Part shown: in pieces, positions 1-8,894 of the stretch
Numbering within the stretch: position 1 is the first letter of the stretch
How the letters are laid out: each line of letters starts with the position of its first letter
Assembly: GCA_023425645.1 (NCBI GenBank)
Contig: JAFACG010000009.1
Span: 248,001 to 312,000, forward strand
Direction of reading: 5' to 3'
Source: Pseudomonadota bacterium
Lineage (GTDB): Bacteria; Pseudomonadota; Gammaproteobacteria; Burkholderiales; Burkholderiaceae_B
DNA: 64,000 bases
Translations under genes and position numbers: made by a program
Notes under the pieces: generated by a model
The model's database searches: none
What the model was told of the DNA's origin: nothing
Seen by the model: the letters and a program-made list of their open reading frames with translations, nothing else

Positions 1-236
1 CGGTGGAACAACAACAGCCGCCGCGCAAAGGCATCTTCCGGCCCAAGATGCGGTATGCTCACCAAGGCGGCATGAATCCTCCCATCGTGGTCATCCACGG
101 CAACGCCCTGGACGCCATTTCGGACTCCTATCGCCGCTATCTGGAAACGCGCTTTCGCGAGGCCTTCAACCTGGAGGGCACGCCCCTGCGCATCGAATTC
201 AAGTCGTCTAAAAACCCTTACCTGAAGGAAGCGTGA
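1..236 (+). CDS. der: GTPase Der (EngA), C-terminal fragment
   Basis: Partial gene entering from the left edge; only the last 78 or so codons are visible. The residues match the C-terminal KH-like domain of the double-GTPase Der, which binds the ribosome and acts in 50S subunit maturation. Recognisable pieces are [12 protein letters not shown], the PP..V.HGN stretch and the end [12 protein letters not shown]. Both GTPase domains lie outside the window. The stop codon overlaps the start of hisC in an ATGA arrangement, so the two are probably translationally coupled. In many betaproteobacteria der is followed directly by hfq; here hisC sits between them. Confidence 0.95.
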   Translation, partial: VEQQQPPRKGIFRPKMRYAHQGGMNPPIVVIHGNALDAISDSYRRYLETRFREAFNLEGTPLRIEFKSSKNPYLKEA

Positions 237-1321
237 TGAGCCGTTTGTGGAGCGACCATGTAGCAGAGCTGTCGCCATATGTTCCGGGAGAACAAGCCAA
301 GCTGGACAAGCTCTTGAAACTGAACACAAACGAACATCCTTTCGGTCCTTCGCCGCGTGTGCTGGAGGCCATCCGCCAGGCGGCCACGGACGATCTGCGC
401 CTCTATCCTTCCTACAGCGCCCAGGAGCTGCGCGAGGCCGTCGCCCAGGTGCACGGCGTGCAGCCGGCCAACGTGTTCCTTGGCAACGGTTCGGACGAGG
501 TGCTGGCCCATGTGTTCAGCGCCTTGTTCATGCGCGGCGTGCGGCCGGTGCTGCTGCCCGACGTCACCTACAGCTTCTACACCACCTACTGTTCCTACTT
601 CGGCGTGCCCGCCGACGTGGTTCCGCTGCGCGAGGACTTCACGCTGGACGTGCAGGACTACGTGCGCGAACGCACGCTGAAGCCGGCCGGCATCATCTTC
701 GCCAATCCCAACGCGCCCACCGGCATTGCACTGGGCCTGGACAAGGTCGAAGCCATCCTGGCGGCGAACCCCGACACGGCGGTCGTGGTGGACGAGGCCT
801 ATGTGGACTTCGGCGGCGAATCGGCCGTCGGGCTGCTGGCGCGCTACGACAACCTGGTCGTGATCCGGACCATGTCCAAGTCGCGCGCCCTGGCGGGGCT
901 GCGCGTGGGCTATGCGCTGGCCAGCGCCGACGTGATCCAGGCCCTGGAGCGGGTCAAGGACAGTTTCAACTCCTATCCGCTGGACACGCTGGCCCAGGCC
1001 GGCGCGCTGGCCTCGCTGCGCGACCCCGATTATTTCCAGCGTCAGTGCCAGGCCGTGATCGACGCGCGCGAGCAGTTGCGCGGCGAACTGGAGCAGATGG
1101 GCTTTCAGGTGCTGCCGTCCAAGACCAATTTCCTGATGGCCACTCATCCGGCCCATCCGGCATCCGGTATACAGCAAGCCTTGCGCGAACAGGGCATACT
1201 GGTGCGGCATTTCCGCCAGCCGCGCATCGATCAGTATCTGCGCATCACGGTGGGATCGCCCGAGCAGTGCGCCCGGCTTTGCGCAAGTTTGCGTCAAATC
1301 CTGGAGCAGGGCGTAAAATAA
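236..1321 (+). CDS. hisC: Histidinol-phosphate aminotransferase HisC
   Basis: PLP-dependent, fold-type I aminotransferase of 361 residues that converts imidazole-acetol phosphate and glutamate to histidinol phosphate in histidine synthesis. Visible family signatures are [12 protein letters not shown] near residue 29, GNGSDEVL (83-90), ANPNAPTG (156-163), DEAYVDF (186-192) and the Schiff-base lysine K215 in [11 protein letters not shown]. Length is normal. The ATG at 236 overlaps the der stop (ATGA); an in-frame GTG three bases earlier is less likely. It lies apart from any his operon, so it may be one of two HisC paralogues in the genome. About 110 bp separate it from hfq. Confidence 0.93.
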   Translation: MSRLWSDHVAELSPYVPGEQAKLDKLLKLNTNEHPFGPSPRVLEAIRQAATDDLRLYPSYSAQELREAVAQVHGVQPANVFLGNGSDEVLAHVFSALFMRGVRPVLLPDVTYSFYTTYCSYFGVPADVVPLREDFTLDVQDYVRERTLKPAGIIFANPNAPTGIALGLDKVEAILAANPDTAVVVDEAYVDFGGESAVGLLARYDNLVVIRTMSKSRALAGLRVGYALASADVIQALERVKDSFNSYPLDTLAQAGALASLRDPDYFQRQCQAVIDAREQLRGELEQMGFQVLPSKTNFLMATHPAHPASGIQQALREQGILVRHFRQPRIDQYLRITVGSPEQCARLCASLRQILEQGVK

Positions 1322-1433
1322 TCATCCACCACATCAAAATGTCCAGCAGGGCAGGTGCGGATTCAGGGAAAACCCGGTAAAGTATCAGCATCCGCTTCCA
1401 CTCTGGAATAACAACATAACTGGAGCCTCACCA

Positions 1434-1670
1434 ATGAGCAACAAAGGGCAAATACTACAAGACCCGTTTCTGAACGCGCTGCGCAAGGAGCATATCCCCG
1501 TCTCGATTTACCTGGTCAACGGCATCAAGCTGCAGGGCCAGATCGAATCCTTCGACCAGTATGTGGTGCTGCTTCGCAATACGGTCACCCAAATGGTGTA
1601 CAAGCACGCGATCTCCACCGTCGTTCCCGCTCGTCCCGTCACCCTGGCTGCGGATGATCAGGCTGAATAA
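1434..1670 (+). CDS. hfq: RNA chaperone Hfq
   Basis: Sm-like RNA chaperone of 78 residues, forming a hexamer that helps sRNAs pair with mRNAs. The Sm1 region ([20 protein letters not shown]), the variable loop and the Sm2 motif [10 protein letters not shown] near residue 55 are intact. The C-terminal tail after the Sm core is very short ([13 protein letters not shown]), as in many betaproteobacteria and shorter than in E. coli. A TGGAG ribosome-binding site precedes the ATG. The hfq-hflX-hflK-hflC order is the classic proteobacterial one. A hairpin with a T-rich tail just downstream may partly uncouple hfq from hflX. Confidence 0.98.
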   Translation: MSNKGQILQDPFLNALRKEHIPVSIYLVNGIKLQGQIESFDQYVVLLRNTVTQMVYKHAISTVVPARPVTLAADDQAE

Positions 1671-1700
1671 ATCCGTCCCTCATCCTTCGCACCCTGAATT

Positions 1701-1738
1701 ACCCGTCTTGCGGCCTCCGCAGACGGGTCTTTCTTTCT
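1701..1738 (+). terminator. Terminator-like hairpin between hfq and hflX
   Basis: ACCCGTCTTGCGG pairs with CCGCAGACGGGT around a 3-nt loop, with one bulged T, and is followed by CTTTCTTTCTGG. It ends about 10 bases before the hflX ATG, so it may terminate part of the hfq transcripts or act as an attenuator. The stem is strong; the T tract is interrupted. Confidence 0.65.
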
Positions 1739-1748
1739 GGAGCGTCCC

Positions 1749-2837
1749 ATGAAAGCCCTTGTCATCAGCGTCGACATGGGGGAGCTGGACTTCCAGGCGC
1801 ATTCCGAAGAATTCGTCATGCTGTCCGAAGGCGCCGGCGCCGATATCGTCGAGATGCTGATCGTGCGCCGCGCCCGGCCCGATCCCGCCTATTTCATCGG
1901 CACCGGCAAACTGGACGAGGCCGTGGCCCTGGCCAAGGCGGCCGGCGCCCAGGTCATCCTCTTCGACCAGGCCCTCACCCCCGCCCAGCAGCGCAACCTG
2001 GAGCGCAAGTTCGAACTGCGCGTCGTGGATCGCGTCGCCCTCATCCTGGACATCTTCGCCTTGCGCGCGCAAAGCCATGAAGGCAAGCTGCAGGTCGAGC
2101 TGGCCCAGCTGCAGCATCTGTCCTCGCGCCTGACGCGCATGTGGACCCACCTGGAGCGTCAGCGCGGCGGCATAGGCATGCGCGGCCCCGGCGAATCCCA
2201 GCTCGAGATGGACCGCCGCATGATCGGCGCCAAGGTGCGCACCCTGCGCGAACGCCTGGCCAGGGTCCAGCGGCAACGCAGCACGCAGCGGCGCGCCCGC
2301 TCGCGCGGCGATACGCTGTCGGTCTCGCTGGTGGGCTATACCAACGCCGGCAAGTCCACGCTGTTCAACGCCCTGACCCGCGCCCAGGCCTATGCGGCCG
2401 ACCAGCTGTTCGCCACGCTGGACACCACAACCCGGCGCGTCTGGATCGAAGGGGCGGGGCAGGTGGTCATCTCCGACACCGTCGGCTTCATACGCGACCT
2501 GCCGCCCACCCTGATCGCGGCCTTCCGCGCCACGCTGGAGGAAACCGTGCACGCCGACCTGCTGCTGCACGTCGTGGATGCGGCCAGTCCGCAGCGTGAC
2601 GAGCAGATAGCCGAAGTGCACAAGGTGCTGGAGGACATCGGCGCGCATGAAATCCCGCGCATCCTGGTCTACAACAAAATCGACCAGGCGGGCTACGAGC
2701 CGCGGGTGGAGCGGGATGAACATGGTACTATTGCCCGAGTCTTTGTTAGCGCTCTCGAGCGCATCGGATTGGATGGATTGCGTACGGCAATCGTCGAATC
2801 AGGTCACTTCGCGGAAAACAATGCGTCTGAACAATAA
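1749..2837 (+). CDS. hflX: GTPase HflX
   Basis: Ribosome-associated GTPase of 362 residues that splits stalled or hibernating 70S ribosomes under stress. The N-terminal HflX domain occupies about residues 1-125, followed by the RGGIGMRGPGESQLE linker helix. The GTPase domain shows the P-loop GYTNAGKS (196-203), G3 DTVG (243-246) and G4 NKID (309-312). A GGAG ribosome-binding site precedes the ATG, immediately after the hfq hairpin. The last 17 bases overlap hflK, which indicates coupling with the HflK/C genes. Confidence 0.97.
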   Translation: MKALVISVDMGELDFQAHSEEFVMLSEGAGADIVEMLIVRRARPDPAYFIGTGKLDEAVALAKAAGAQVILFDQALTPAQQRNLERKFELRVVDRVALILDIFALRAQSHEGKLQVELAQLQHLSSRLTRMWTHLERQRGGIGMRGPGESQLEMDRRMIGAKVRTLRERLARVQRQRSTQRRARSRGDTLSVSLVGYTNAGKSTLFNALTRAQAYAADQLFATLDTTTRRVWIEGAGQVVISDTVGFIRDLPPTLIAAFRATLEETVHADLLLHVVDAASPQRDEQIAEVHKVLEDIGAHEIPRILVYNKIDQAGYEPRVERDEHGTIARVFVSALERIGLDGLRTAIVESGHFAENNASEQ

Positions 2838-4137
2838 AATATTCAATCTCAATGATCCCGGTTGGGGGCGAGACAACGGCAAGAATGGTTCCGAGCCGCC
2901 TCGCCGCCCCGAGAAACAAGATGGCCCGCCTGATCTCGACGAGGTATGGCGCGATTTCAACAACCGCCTGGGTTCCATGTTCGGACGCAAGGGACGCCGC
3001 TCCCCTCCGGGCGGCATGCCGCCCGGCGCCGGCGGCCCTTCCATGCCCAAGGGCTCGCCCAAGCTGCTGGTCATCGGCGGCGTGGTGGTCGTGGGCCTGT
3101 GGCTGGCCAGCGGCTTCACCATCGTCCAGGAAGGGCAGGTGGCCGTGGTCACGCGTTTCGGCGAATACACCAAGACGCTGAATCCCGGCCTGCAATGGCG
3201 CTGGCCCAATCCCATCGAAGACCACCAGACCGTCAACATCTCCCAGCTGCGCACGTTCGAAGTCGGCTATCGCGGCAACGCCCGCAACAAGGTGCTGCCT
3301 GAATCGCTCATGCTGACCACGGACGAGAACATCGTGGACATGCAGTATGTGGTTCAGTACCGCCTGCTGCCCAACGGCGCGCCGGACTACCTGTTCAACA
3401 CCAACAATCCCGACGAGGCCGTGCGCCAGGCCGCCGAGACCGCCATGCGCGAGATCGTGGGCAAGCAACCCATGGATTCGGTGCTGTATTCGGGCCGTAC
3501 GCAGATCGCCGCCGATGTGCAGCAACTGGCCCAGTCCATCCTGGACCGTTATCGCACCGGCATCCAGATCAGCACGGTGGCCATCCAGAACGTGCAGCCT
3601 CCCGAGCAGGTGCAGGCCGCCTTCGACGACGCCGTCAAGGCCGGCCAGGACCGCGAGCGCCAGATCAACGAAGGCCAGGCCTACGCCAACAAGGTCCTGC
3701 CCGAGGCGGCCGGCCAGGTTGCCCGCATGCTGCAGGAATCCGAGGGCTACAAGGCCCGCGTCGTGGGCGATGCCAAGGGCGACACCGCGCGCTTTGCCAG
3801 CGTGGAGGCGGAATACGTGAAGGCGCCCGGCGTCACGCGCGACCGTCTGTACCTGTCCACGGTCCAGGAAATCCTGGAGCGCACCAGCAAGGTGCTGGTC
3901 GACACCCGCAGCGACAACAACATGATCTACCTGCCTTTGGACAAGATCGTGCGTCAGGTGGGCAGCCAGCCCGGCGTGGAGCCTTCCACTCCGGCCGCGG
4001 CGGCCGCGGCTTCCCAGAGCCAGCCCAGCCGTCCGGCTCCGGCGGCGCCGCCCAAGGCGCCGGCGGTCAGCAATCCGGCCGGCATGGACACTTCGCTGGG
4101 TTCGCTGGTCAGCCCCTATTCCCCATACGCACGCTAG
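2821..4137 (+). CDS. hflK: FtsH protease regulatory subunit HflK
   Basis: Inner-membrane SPFH/band-7 protein of 438 residues that forms large cages with HflC around FtsH and modulates membrane-protein turnover. A Gly/Pro-rich cytoplasmic N-terminus (1-80) is followed by one membrane segment (81-99), the SPFH domain (starting IVQEGQVAVVTRFGEY) and a coiled-coil stretch. The C-terminus is Ala/Pro-rich. The start chosen is the ATG overlapping the end of hflX, because the protein then begins with the usual HflK sequence N-terminal to NDPGWGR. It is six bases upstream of hflC. Confidence 0.96.
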   Translation: MRLNNKIFNLNDPGWGRDNGKNGSEPPRRPEKQDGPPDLDEVWRDFNNRLGSMFGRKGRRSPPGGMPPGAGGPSMPKGSPKLLVIGGVVVVGLWLASGFTIVQEGQVAVVTRFGEYTKTLNPGLQWRWPNPIEDHQTVNISQLRTFEVGYRGNARNKVLPESLMLTTDENIVDMQYVVQYRLLPNGAPDYLFNTNNPDEAVRQAAETAMREIVGKQPMDSVLYSGRTQIAADVQQLAQSILDRYRTGIQISTVAIQNVQPPEQVQAAFDDAVKAGQDRERQINEGQAYANKVLPEAAGQVARMLQESEGYKARVVGDAKGDTARFASVEAEYVKAPGVTRDRLYLSTVQEILERTSKVLVDTRSDNNMIYLPLDKIVRQVGSQPGVEPSTPAAAAAASQSQPSRPAPAAPPKAPAVSNPAGMDTSLGSLVSPYSPYAR

Positions 4138-4143
4138 GAGAGC

Positions 4144-5034
4144 ATGATGCAACGTTTATTTCCTGCTCTGGTGGCCCTGGCGGTGATCATCGGTCTGCTG
4201 CTGTCGTCCGTGTTCATCGTGCGTGAGCGCGATGCGGCGCTGGTCTTCGCCCTGGGCGAAGTGCGCGGCACCATCACCAGCCCCGGCCTCTATTTCAAAT
4301 TGCCCCCGCCGTTCGAGAACGTGGTCTTCCTGGACAAGCGCCTGCAGACCATCGAGACCAAGGATCCGGAACGCATCCAGACTGCGGAGAAGAAGAACCT
4401 GCTGATCGACTCCTATGTCAAGTGGCGCATTTCCGACCCGCGCCAGTTCTACGTGACCTTCGGCGCCAGCGACCGCGGCGCGGTCGAGCGTCTGCAGGCC
4501 CAGATCCGCGACGCCTTGAACGCCTCGGTCAACGTGCGCACCGTCAAGGAAGTGGTTTCCACGCAACGCGACGCCATCATGCGCGAAGTGCTGACGGCCG
4601 TGGAAGCCCGCGCCCGTCCGCTGGGCGTGGAAGTGGTGGACGTGCGCCTGCGCCGCATCGACTTCGCGCCGGAGATTTCCGAATCCGTGTACCGGCGCAT
4701 GGAAGCCGAGCGCACTCAGGAAGCCAACCGCCTGCGCGCCACCGGCGCGGCCGAAAGCGAACGCATCCGCGCCGAGGCCGAGCGCCAGCGCGAGGAACTG
4801 CTGGCCGACGCCTATGCCCAGGCCCAGAAGATCCGCGGCGAGGGTGACGGACAAGCCGCTTCCATCTACGCCCAGGCCTACGGCAAGAACCCCGAGTTCT
4901 ACCGCTTCTACCGCAGCCTCGAGGCCTATCGCGGCGCCTTCGGCAAACAGAGCGACACGCTGGTCATCAGCCCCGATTCGGACTTCTTCAATTACTGGAG
5001 CAAGCCGAACGAGCCGGCCCCGGCGGGACGCTGA
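4144..5034 (+). CDS. hflC: FtsH protease regulatory subunit HflC
   Basis: SPFH/band-7 partner of HflK, 296 residues, with an N-terminal signal-anchor (about 5-24) placing the body in the periplasm. The SPFH domain begins VFIVRERDAALVFALGEV, and a charged coiled-coil (RMEAERTQEANRLRATG and following) precedes a conserved C-terminus with FYRFYRSLEAYR. GGAG lies just before tandem ATG codons; either could start translation. It is the last gene of the hfq-hflXKC unit and is followed by a strong GC hairpin. Confidence 0.96.
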   Translation: MMQRLFPALVALAVIIGLLLSSVFIVRERDAALVFALGEVRGTITSPGLYFKLPPPFENVVFLDKRLQTIETKDPERIQTAEKKNLLIDSYVKWRISDPRQFYVTFGASDRGAVERLQAQIRDALNASVNVRTVKEVVSTQRDAIMREVLTAVEARARPLGVEVVDVRLRRIDFAPEISESVYRRMEAERTQEANRLRATGAAESERIRAEAERQREELLADAYAQAQKIRGEGDGQAASIYAQAYGKNPEFYRFYRSLEAYRGAFGKQSDTLVISPDSDFFNYWSKPNEPAPAGR

Positions 5035-5051
5035 TCCGCGCCAGGAACCTT

Positions 5052-5090
5052 CAGGGCCGCCGGGTGTTCCCCCGGCGGCCCTGATCGTTT
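5052..5090 (+). terminator. Rho-independent terminator after hflC
   Basis: A perfect 13-bp stem (CAGGGCCGCCGGG with its complement at 5071-5083) closes a 6-nt loop and is followed by ATCGTTT. The T tract is short, but the stem is very stable and sits 18 bases after the hflC stop. The TATACT that follows at 5090-5095 looks like a -10 box for the next transcript. Confidence 0.75.
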
Positions 5091-5125
5091 ATACTACCGT
5101 GTAAGTTACTAACACCACTTCGCAG

Positions 5126-5162
5126 GCGACTTGGGCGGCTTACAAGCCCCAAGTCGCTTTTT
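5126..5162 (+). terminator. Leader hairpin with T run upstream of hisZ
   Basis: GCGACTTGGG (5126-5135) pairs perfectly with CCCAAGTCGC (5148-5157) around a 12-nt loop, followed directly by TTTTTG. It has the form of an intrinsic terminator but sits between a possible -10 box (TATACT, 5090-5095) and the hisZ start. It therefore looks like an attenuator or a second terminator for hflC read-through. No leader peptide rich in His codons is visible. Confidence 0.6.
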
Positions 5163-5206
5163 GTTTGGCTGGAACTTTCGTCTATCAAGTAGTCCGAGGC
5201 ATTCGT

Positions 5207-6364
5207 ATGTCCAATTGGTTGTTGCCAGAGAGCCTGGCCGATATCCTGCCCGCCGAGGCGCGCCGCATCGAAGAGCTGCGCCGCAATCTGCTGGACTTGT
5301 ATCGCACCTACGGTTTCGAGCTGGTCGCCCCTCCGCTGGTGGAATACCTGGAGTCCCTGCAGGCCGTGTCCGGCACGGACCTGAACCTGCGCACCAGCAA
5401 GGTCGTGGACCAGATTTCGGGCCGCACCATGGGTGTGCGCGCCGACATGACCCCGCAGGTGGCGCGCATCGACGCCCACCTGCTCAACCGTGAAGGCGTC
5501 ACGCGCCTGTGCTATTGCGGTTCGGTGCTGCACGCTCGCCCGGCCGGCCTGCTGTCCGACCGCGAGCTGCTGCAGATCGGCGCCGAGGTCTTCGGTCACG
5601 CGGGCGTGGAATCCGACCTGGAAGTGATTCAACTGGCGCTGGCCAGCGTGGGCCGGGCAGGGGTGCACCATCCCCGCCTGGACCTGAACTATCCCGGCCT
5701 GGGGCGCTTCCTGATCGAACGCGACCCCGTGCTCAAGCCGCGCGCCGCCGAAGTCTGCGATCTGCTCAATGCCAAGGACGTTTCGGGCATCCATGCCCTG
5801 GGCCGCGAGTCCGGCTGCCTGCCCGAGACCACGCGCTACCTGCTGGCCCTGACCTCGCTGTACGGCGACGCCGACGTGCTGGAGCGCGCCCGCGGCCTGC
5901 TGCCGGACGCGCCTGAAGTGCGCGAGGCGCTGGGCAGCCTGCGCACCCTGATCGACGCCTTGCCCGGCCACGAGATCACCGTGGACCTGGCGGACATCGG
6001 CAGCGGCTACGGCTATCATTCCGGCCTGGTGTTCTCGGTCTATGCGGAAGGCTGGCACGACGCGCTGGTGCGCGGCGGCCGCTTCGACGGCATCGGCCGG
6101 CTGTATGGGCGGGCGCGTCCCGCCACCGGCTTCAGTCTGGACTTGCGCAAGCTGTCCGCCGGCCTGCCGCCGGCGCAGGCCGCGCGCGCCGTCCGGGCGC
6201 CATGGGGTAATCAGCCCGACCTGATTGAGGCGCTCAAGCGCTTGCGCCAGAGCGGCGAAATCGTCATCCAGATGTTGCCCGGTCAGGAGCCCAGCCTGGA
6301 TGAATTCGTGATCGACCGCGAGCTCGTTTTGCTGGACGGTCAATGGCAGCTTAGGGCGCTGTAA
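5207..6364 (+). CDS. hisZ: ATP phosphoribosyltransferase regulatory subunit HisZ
   Basis: HisRS-like paralogue of 385 residues that lacks tRNA-charging activity and activates the short-form HisG, the first enzyme of histidine synthesis. The start [15 protein letters not shown] and motif-2-like [15 protein letters not shown] are typical of HisZ. It retains the class-II synthetase fold but shows no C-terminal anticodon-binding domain. The ATG at 5207 was preferred to a TTG at 5165 because it gives the normal N-terminus and has a purine-rich site upstream. It stands between hflC and purA, as in Bordetella relatives. Confidence 0.95.
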   Translation: MSNWLLPESLADILPAEARRIEELRRNLLDLYRTYGFELVAPPLVEYLESLQAVSGTDLNLRTSKVVDQISGRTMGVRADMTPQVARIDAHLLNREGVTRLCYCGSVLHARPAGLLSDRELLQIGAEVFGHAGVESDLEVIQLALASVGRAGVHHPRLDLNYPGLGRFLIERDPVLKPRAAEVCDLLNAKDVSGIHALGRESGCLPETTRYLLALTSLYGDADVLERARGLLPDAPEVREALGSLRTLIDALPGHEITVDLADIGSGYGYHSGLVFSVYAEGWHDALVRGGRFDGIGRLYGRARPATGFSLDLRKLSAGLPPAQAARAVRAPWGNQPDLIEALKRLRQSGEIVIQMLPGQEPSLDEFVIDRELVLLDGQWQLRAL

Positions 6365-7735
<1,371 letters not shown>

Positions 7736-7749
7736 GCGCATTCTCGCGG

Positions 7750-7806
7750 TATAATGCCTTGCACCGTTGTACGGTGCGTACAAAGCGGCCCTTGGGCCGC
7801 TTTGTC
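7750..7806 (+). promoter_or_regulatory. Consensus -10 box followed by two tandem hairpins
   Basis: A perfect TATAAT at 7750-7755 is followed by GCACCGT-TGT-ACGGTGC (7761-7777) and AAAGCGGCCC-TT-GGGCCGCTTT (7782-7803), then GTCGTTC. The best -35 candidate (TTCACC, 7724-7729) is poorly spaced. The second hairpin resembles a terminator without a good T run. The pair may end purA transcripts, attenuate the downstream phosphoribosyltransferase, or both. The stems are clear; the function is inferred. Confidence 0.5.
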
Positions 7807-7887
7807 GTTCTGGACGCTGCGCCGCCTGCCCAGACTCTCCTTGCAGGTGTTAGACGCGCAGCCATTGCATCTATACCTGGAATACAT

Positions 7888-8433
7888 ATGAGTCTGCCCC
7901 CAAATACCGATACTGATGAGTGGGTTTCCTGGGACCAGTACAATCGCCTGATCGAGCGATTGGCCCTGAGCATTCACGAGTCCGGCTGGAAATTCGACAA
8001 AATCGTCTGCCTGGCTCGGGGCGGGATGCGAGTGGGGGATGTCATATCGCGCATTTACGACGTGCCCCTGGGCATCCTGGCCACCAGCAGCTATCGCGAG
8101 GCGGCCGGCACGCAGCAGGGCGATCTGGACATCGCGCAGTACATCACCATCACGCGCGGCACGCTGGACGGCAATGTCCTGCTGGTCGACGACATGGTCG
8201 ATACGGGCAAGACCTTCATGCGCGTGCGCGATCACCTGCGCTCGCAATTTCCCGCCATCACCGAACTGAAAACGGCGGTTTTGTGGTGGAAAGGCCACGC
8301 CCATGTGGAACCGGACTACTATGTGGCCAAATTGCCGACAAATCCCTGGATTCACCAGCCCTTTGAGGACTACGATAGCATTCGTCCTCATCAACTCGAG
8401 GCTTGGATCCGCAAGGGTATCAGCCAGGCCTGA
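7888..8433 (+). CDS. Phosphoribosyltransferase (hypoxanthine/xanthine-guanine type)
   Basis: Type I phosphoribosyltransferase of 181 residues, probably a purine-salvage enzyme transferring ribose 5-phosphate from PRPP to a purine base. The PRPP-binding loop is LLVDDMVDTGKTF, and CLARGGMRVGDVISR forms the typical N-terminal strand-loop. The ending WWKGHAHVEPDYYVAKLPTN, followed by WIHQPFE, is characteristic of the proteobacterial and archaeal Gpt/Hpt-like group. The ATG at 7888 starts the usual MSLPP N-terminus; in-frame upstream codons run through the leader hairpins and are unlikely. It sits next to purA, which fits purine metabolism. Base specificity cannot be read from the sequence. Confidence 0.85.
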   Translation: MSLPPNTDTDEWVSWDQYNRLIERLALSIHESGWKFDKIVCLARGGMRVGDVISRIYDVPLGILATSSYREAAGTQQGDLDIAQYITITRGTLDGNVLLVDDMVDTGKTFMRVRDHLRSQFPAITELKTAVLWWKGHAHVEPDYYVAKLPTNPWIHQPFEDYDSIRPHQLEAWIRKGISQA

Positions 8434-8451
8434 GTCCACGACCACACGTCC

Positions 8452-8563
8452 TTGCGCAAACCTCGCCGTATCCGGCCGGGGCGGCCCAGGGGCCAGATTG
8501 ATGTGGCGCTGCAAGCGCCCCTGCATCGTGGCGAAGGACTCCGGCCAAAGGCCCGGGTCCTTC
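8452..8563 (+). repeat. Dispersed intergenic palindromic repeat, copy A
   Basis: Copy A of a repeat family found four times in the window. It starts with TTGCGCAAA (8452-8460). The core at 8500-8563 has GATGTGGCGCTGCAAGCGCC, then a hairpin in which GAAGGACTCCGGCC (8533-8546) pairs with GGCCCGGGTCCTTC (8550-8563). The core begins 67 bases after the upstream stop codon. Confidence 0.75.
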
Positions 8564-8601
8564 AATCCAGACATCCGGTGGATAGCCCATTGACACGTTG
8601 C

Positions 8602-8630
8602 TTGGCCGTGGCCGGCAATCGTGCTATGAT
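8602..8630 (+). promoter_or_regulatory. Probable promoter of the rpsU-dnaG operon
   Basis: TTGGCC (8602-8607) and TATGAT (8625-8630) are separated by 17 bases, a good housekeeping sigma-factor match about 50 bases before rpsU. A TTGACA at 8590-8595 is closer to consensus but is 29 bases from this -10 box. Confidence 0.6.
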
Positions 8631-8681
8631 TTTGGGCTATCTGTTTACGCTAACCCTTTAATTTACAAGGCTAGGGATTAC

Positions 8682-8894
8682 ATGCCTATTGTTCGCCTGA
8701 AAGAAAACGAGCCTTTCGAGGTTGCCCTGCGTCGCTTTAAGCGCACGATCGAAAAAACCGGTCTGCTGACCGAACTGCGTTCGCGTGAATTCTACGAAAA
8801 ACCAACGGCCGAGCGTAAGCGCAAGCACGCTGCCGCCGTGAAGCGTCACTACAAACGCATCCGTAGCCAGCAGCTGCCTCCACGCTTGTATTGA
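8682..8894 (+). CDS. rpsU: 30S ribosomal protein bS21
   Basis: Small basic ribosomal protein of 70 residues, located near the anti-Shine-Dalgarno end of 16S rRNA and needed for translation initiation on structured mRNAs. It begins [21 protein letters not shown] and ends [13 protein letters not shown], as in other betaproteobacteria. It is first in the macromolecular-synthesis operon rpsU-dnaG-rpoD. Its TGA overlaps the TTG start of dnaG, so dnaG translation is probably coupled to it. A strong candidate promoter lies about 50 bases upstream. Confidence 0.98.
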   Translation: MPIVRLKENEPFEVALRRFKRTIEKTGLLTELRSREFYEKPTAERKRKHAAAVKRHYKRIRSQQLPPRLY

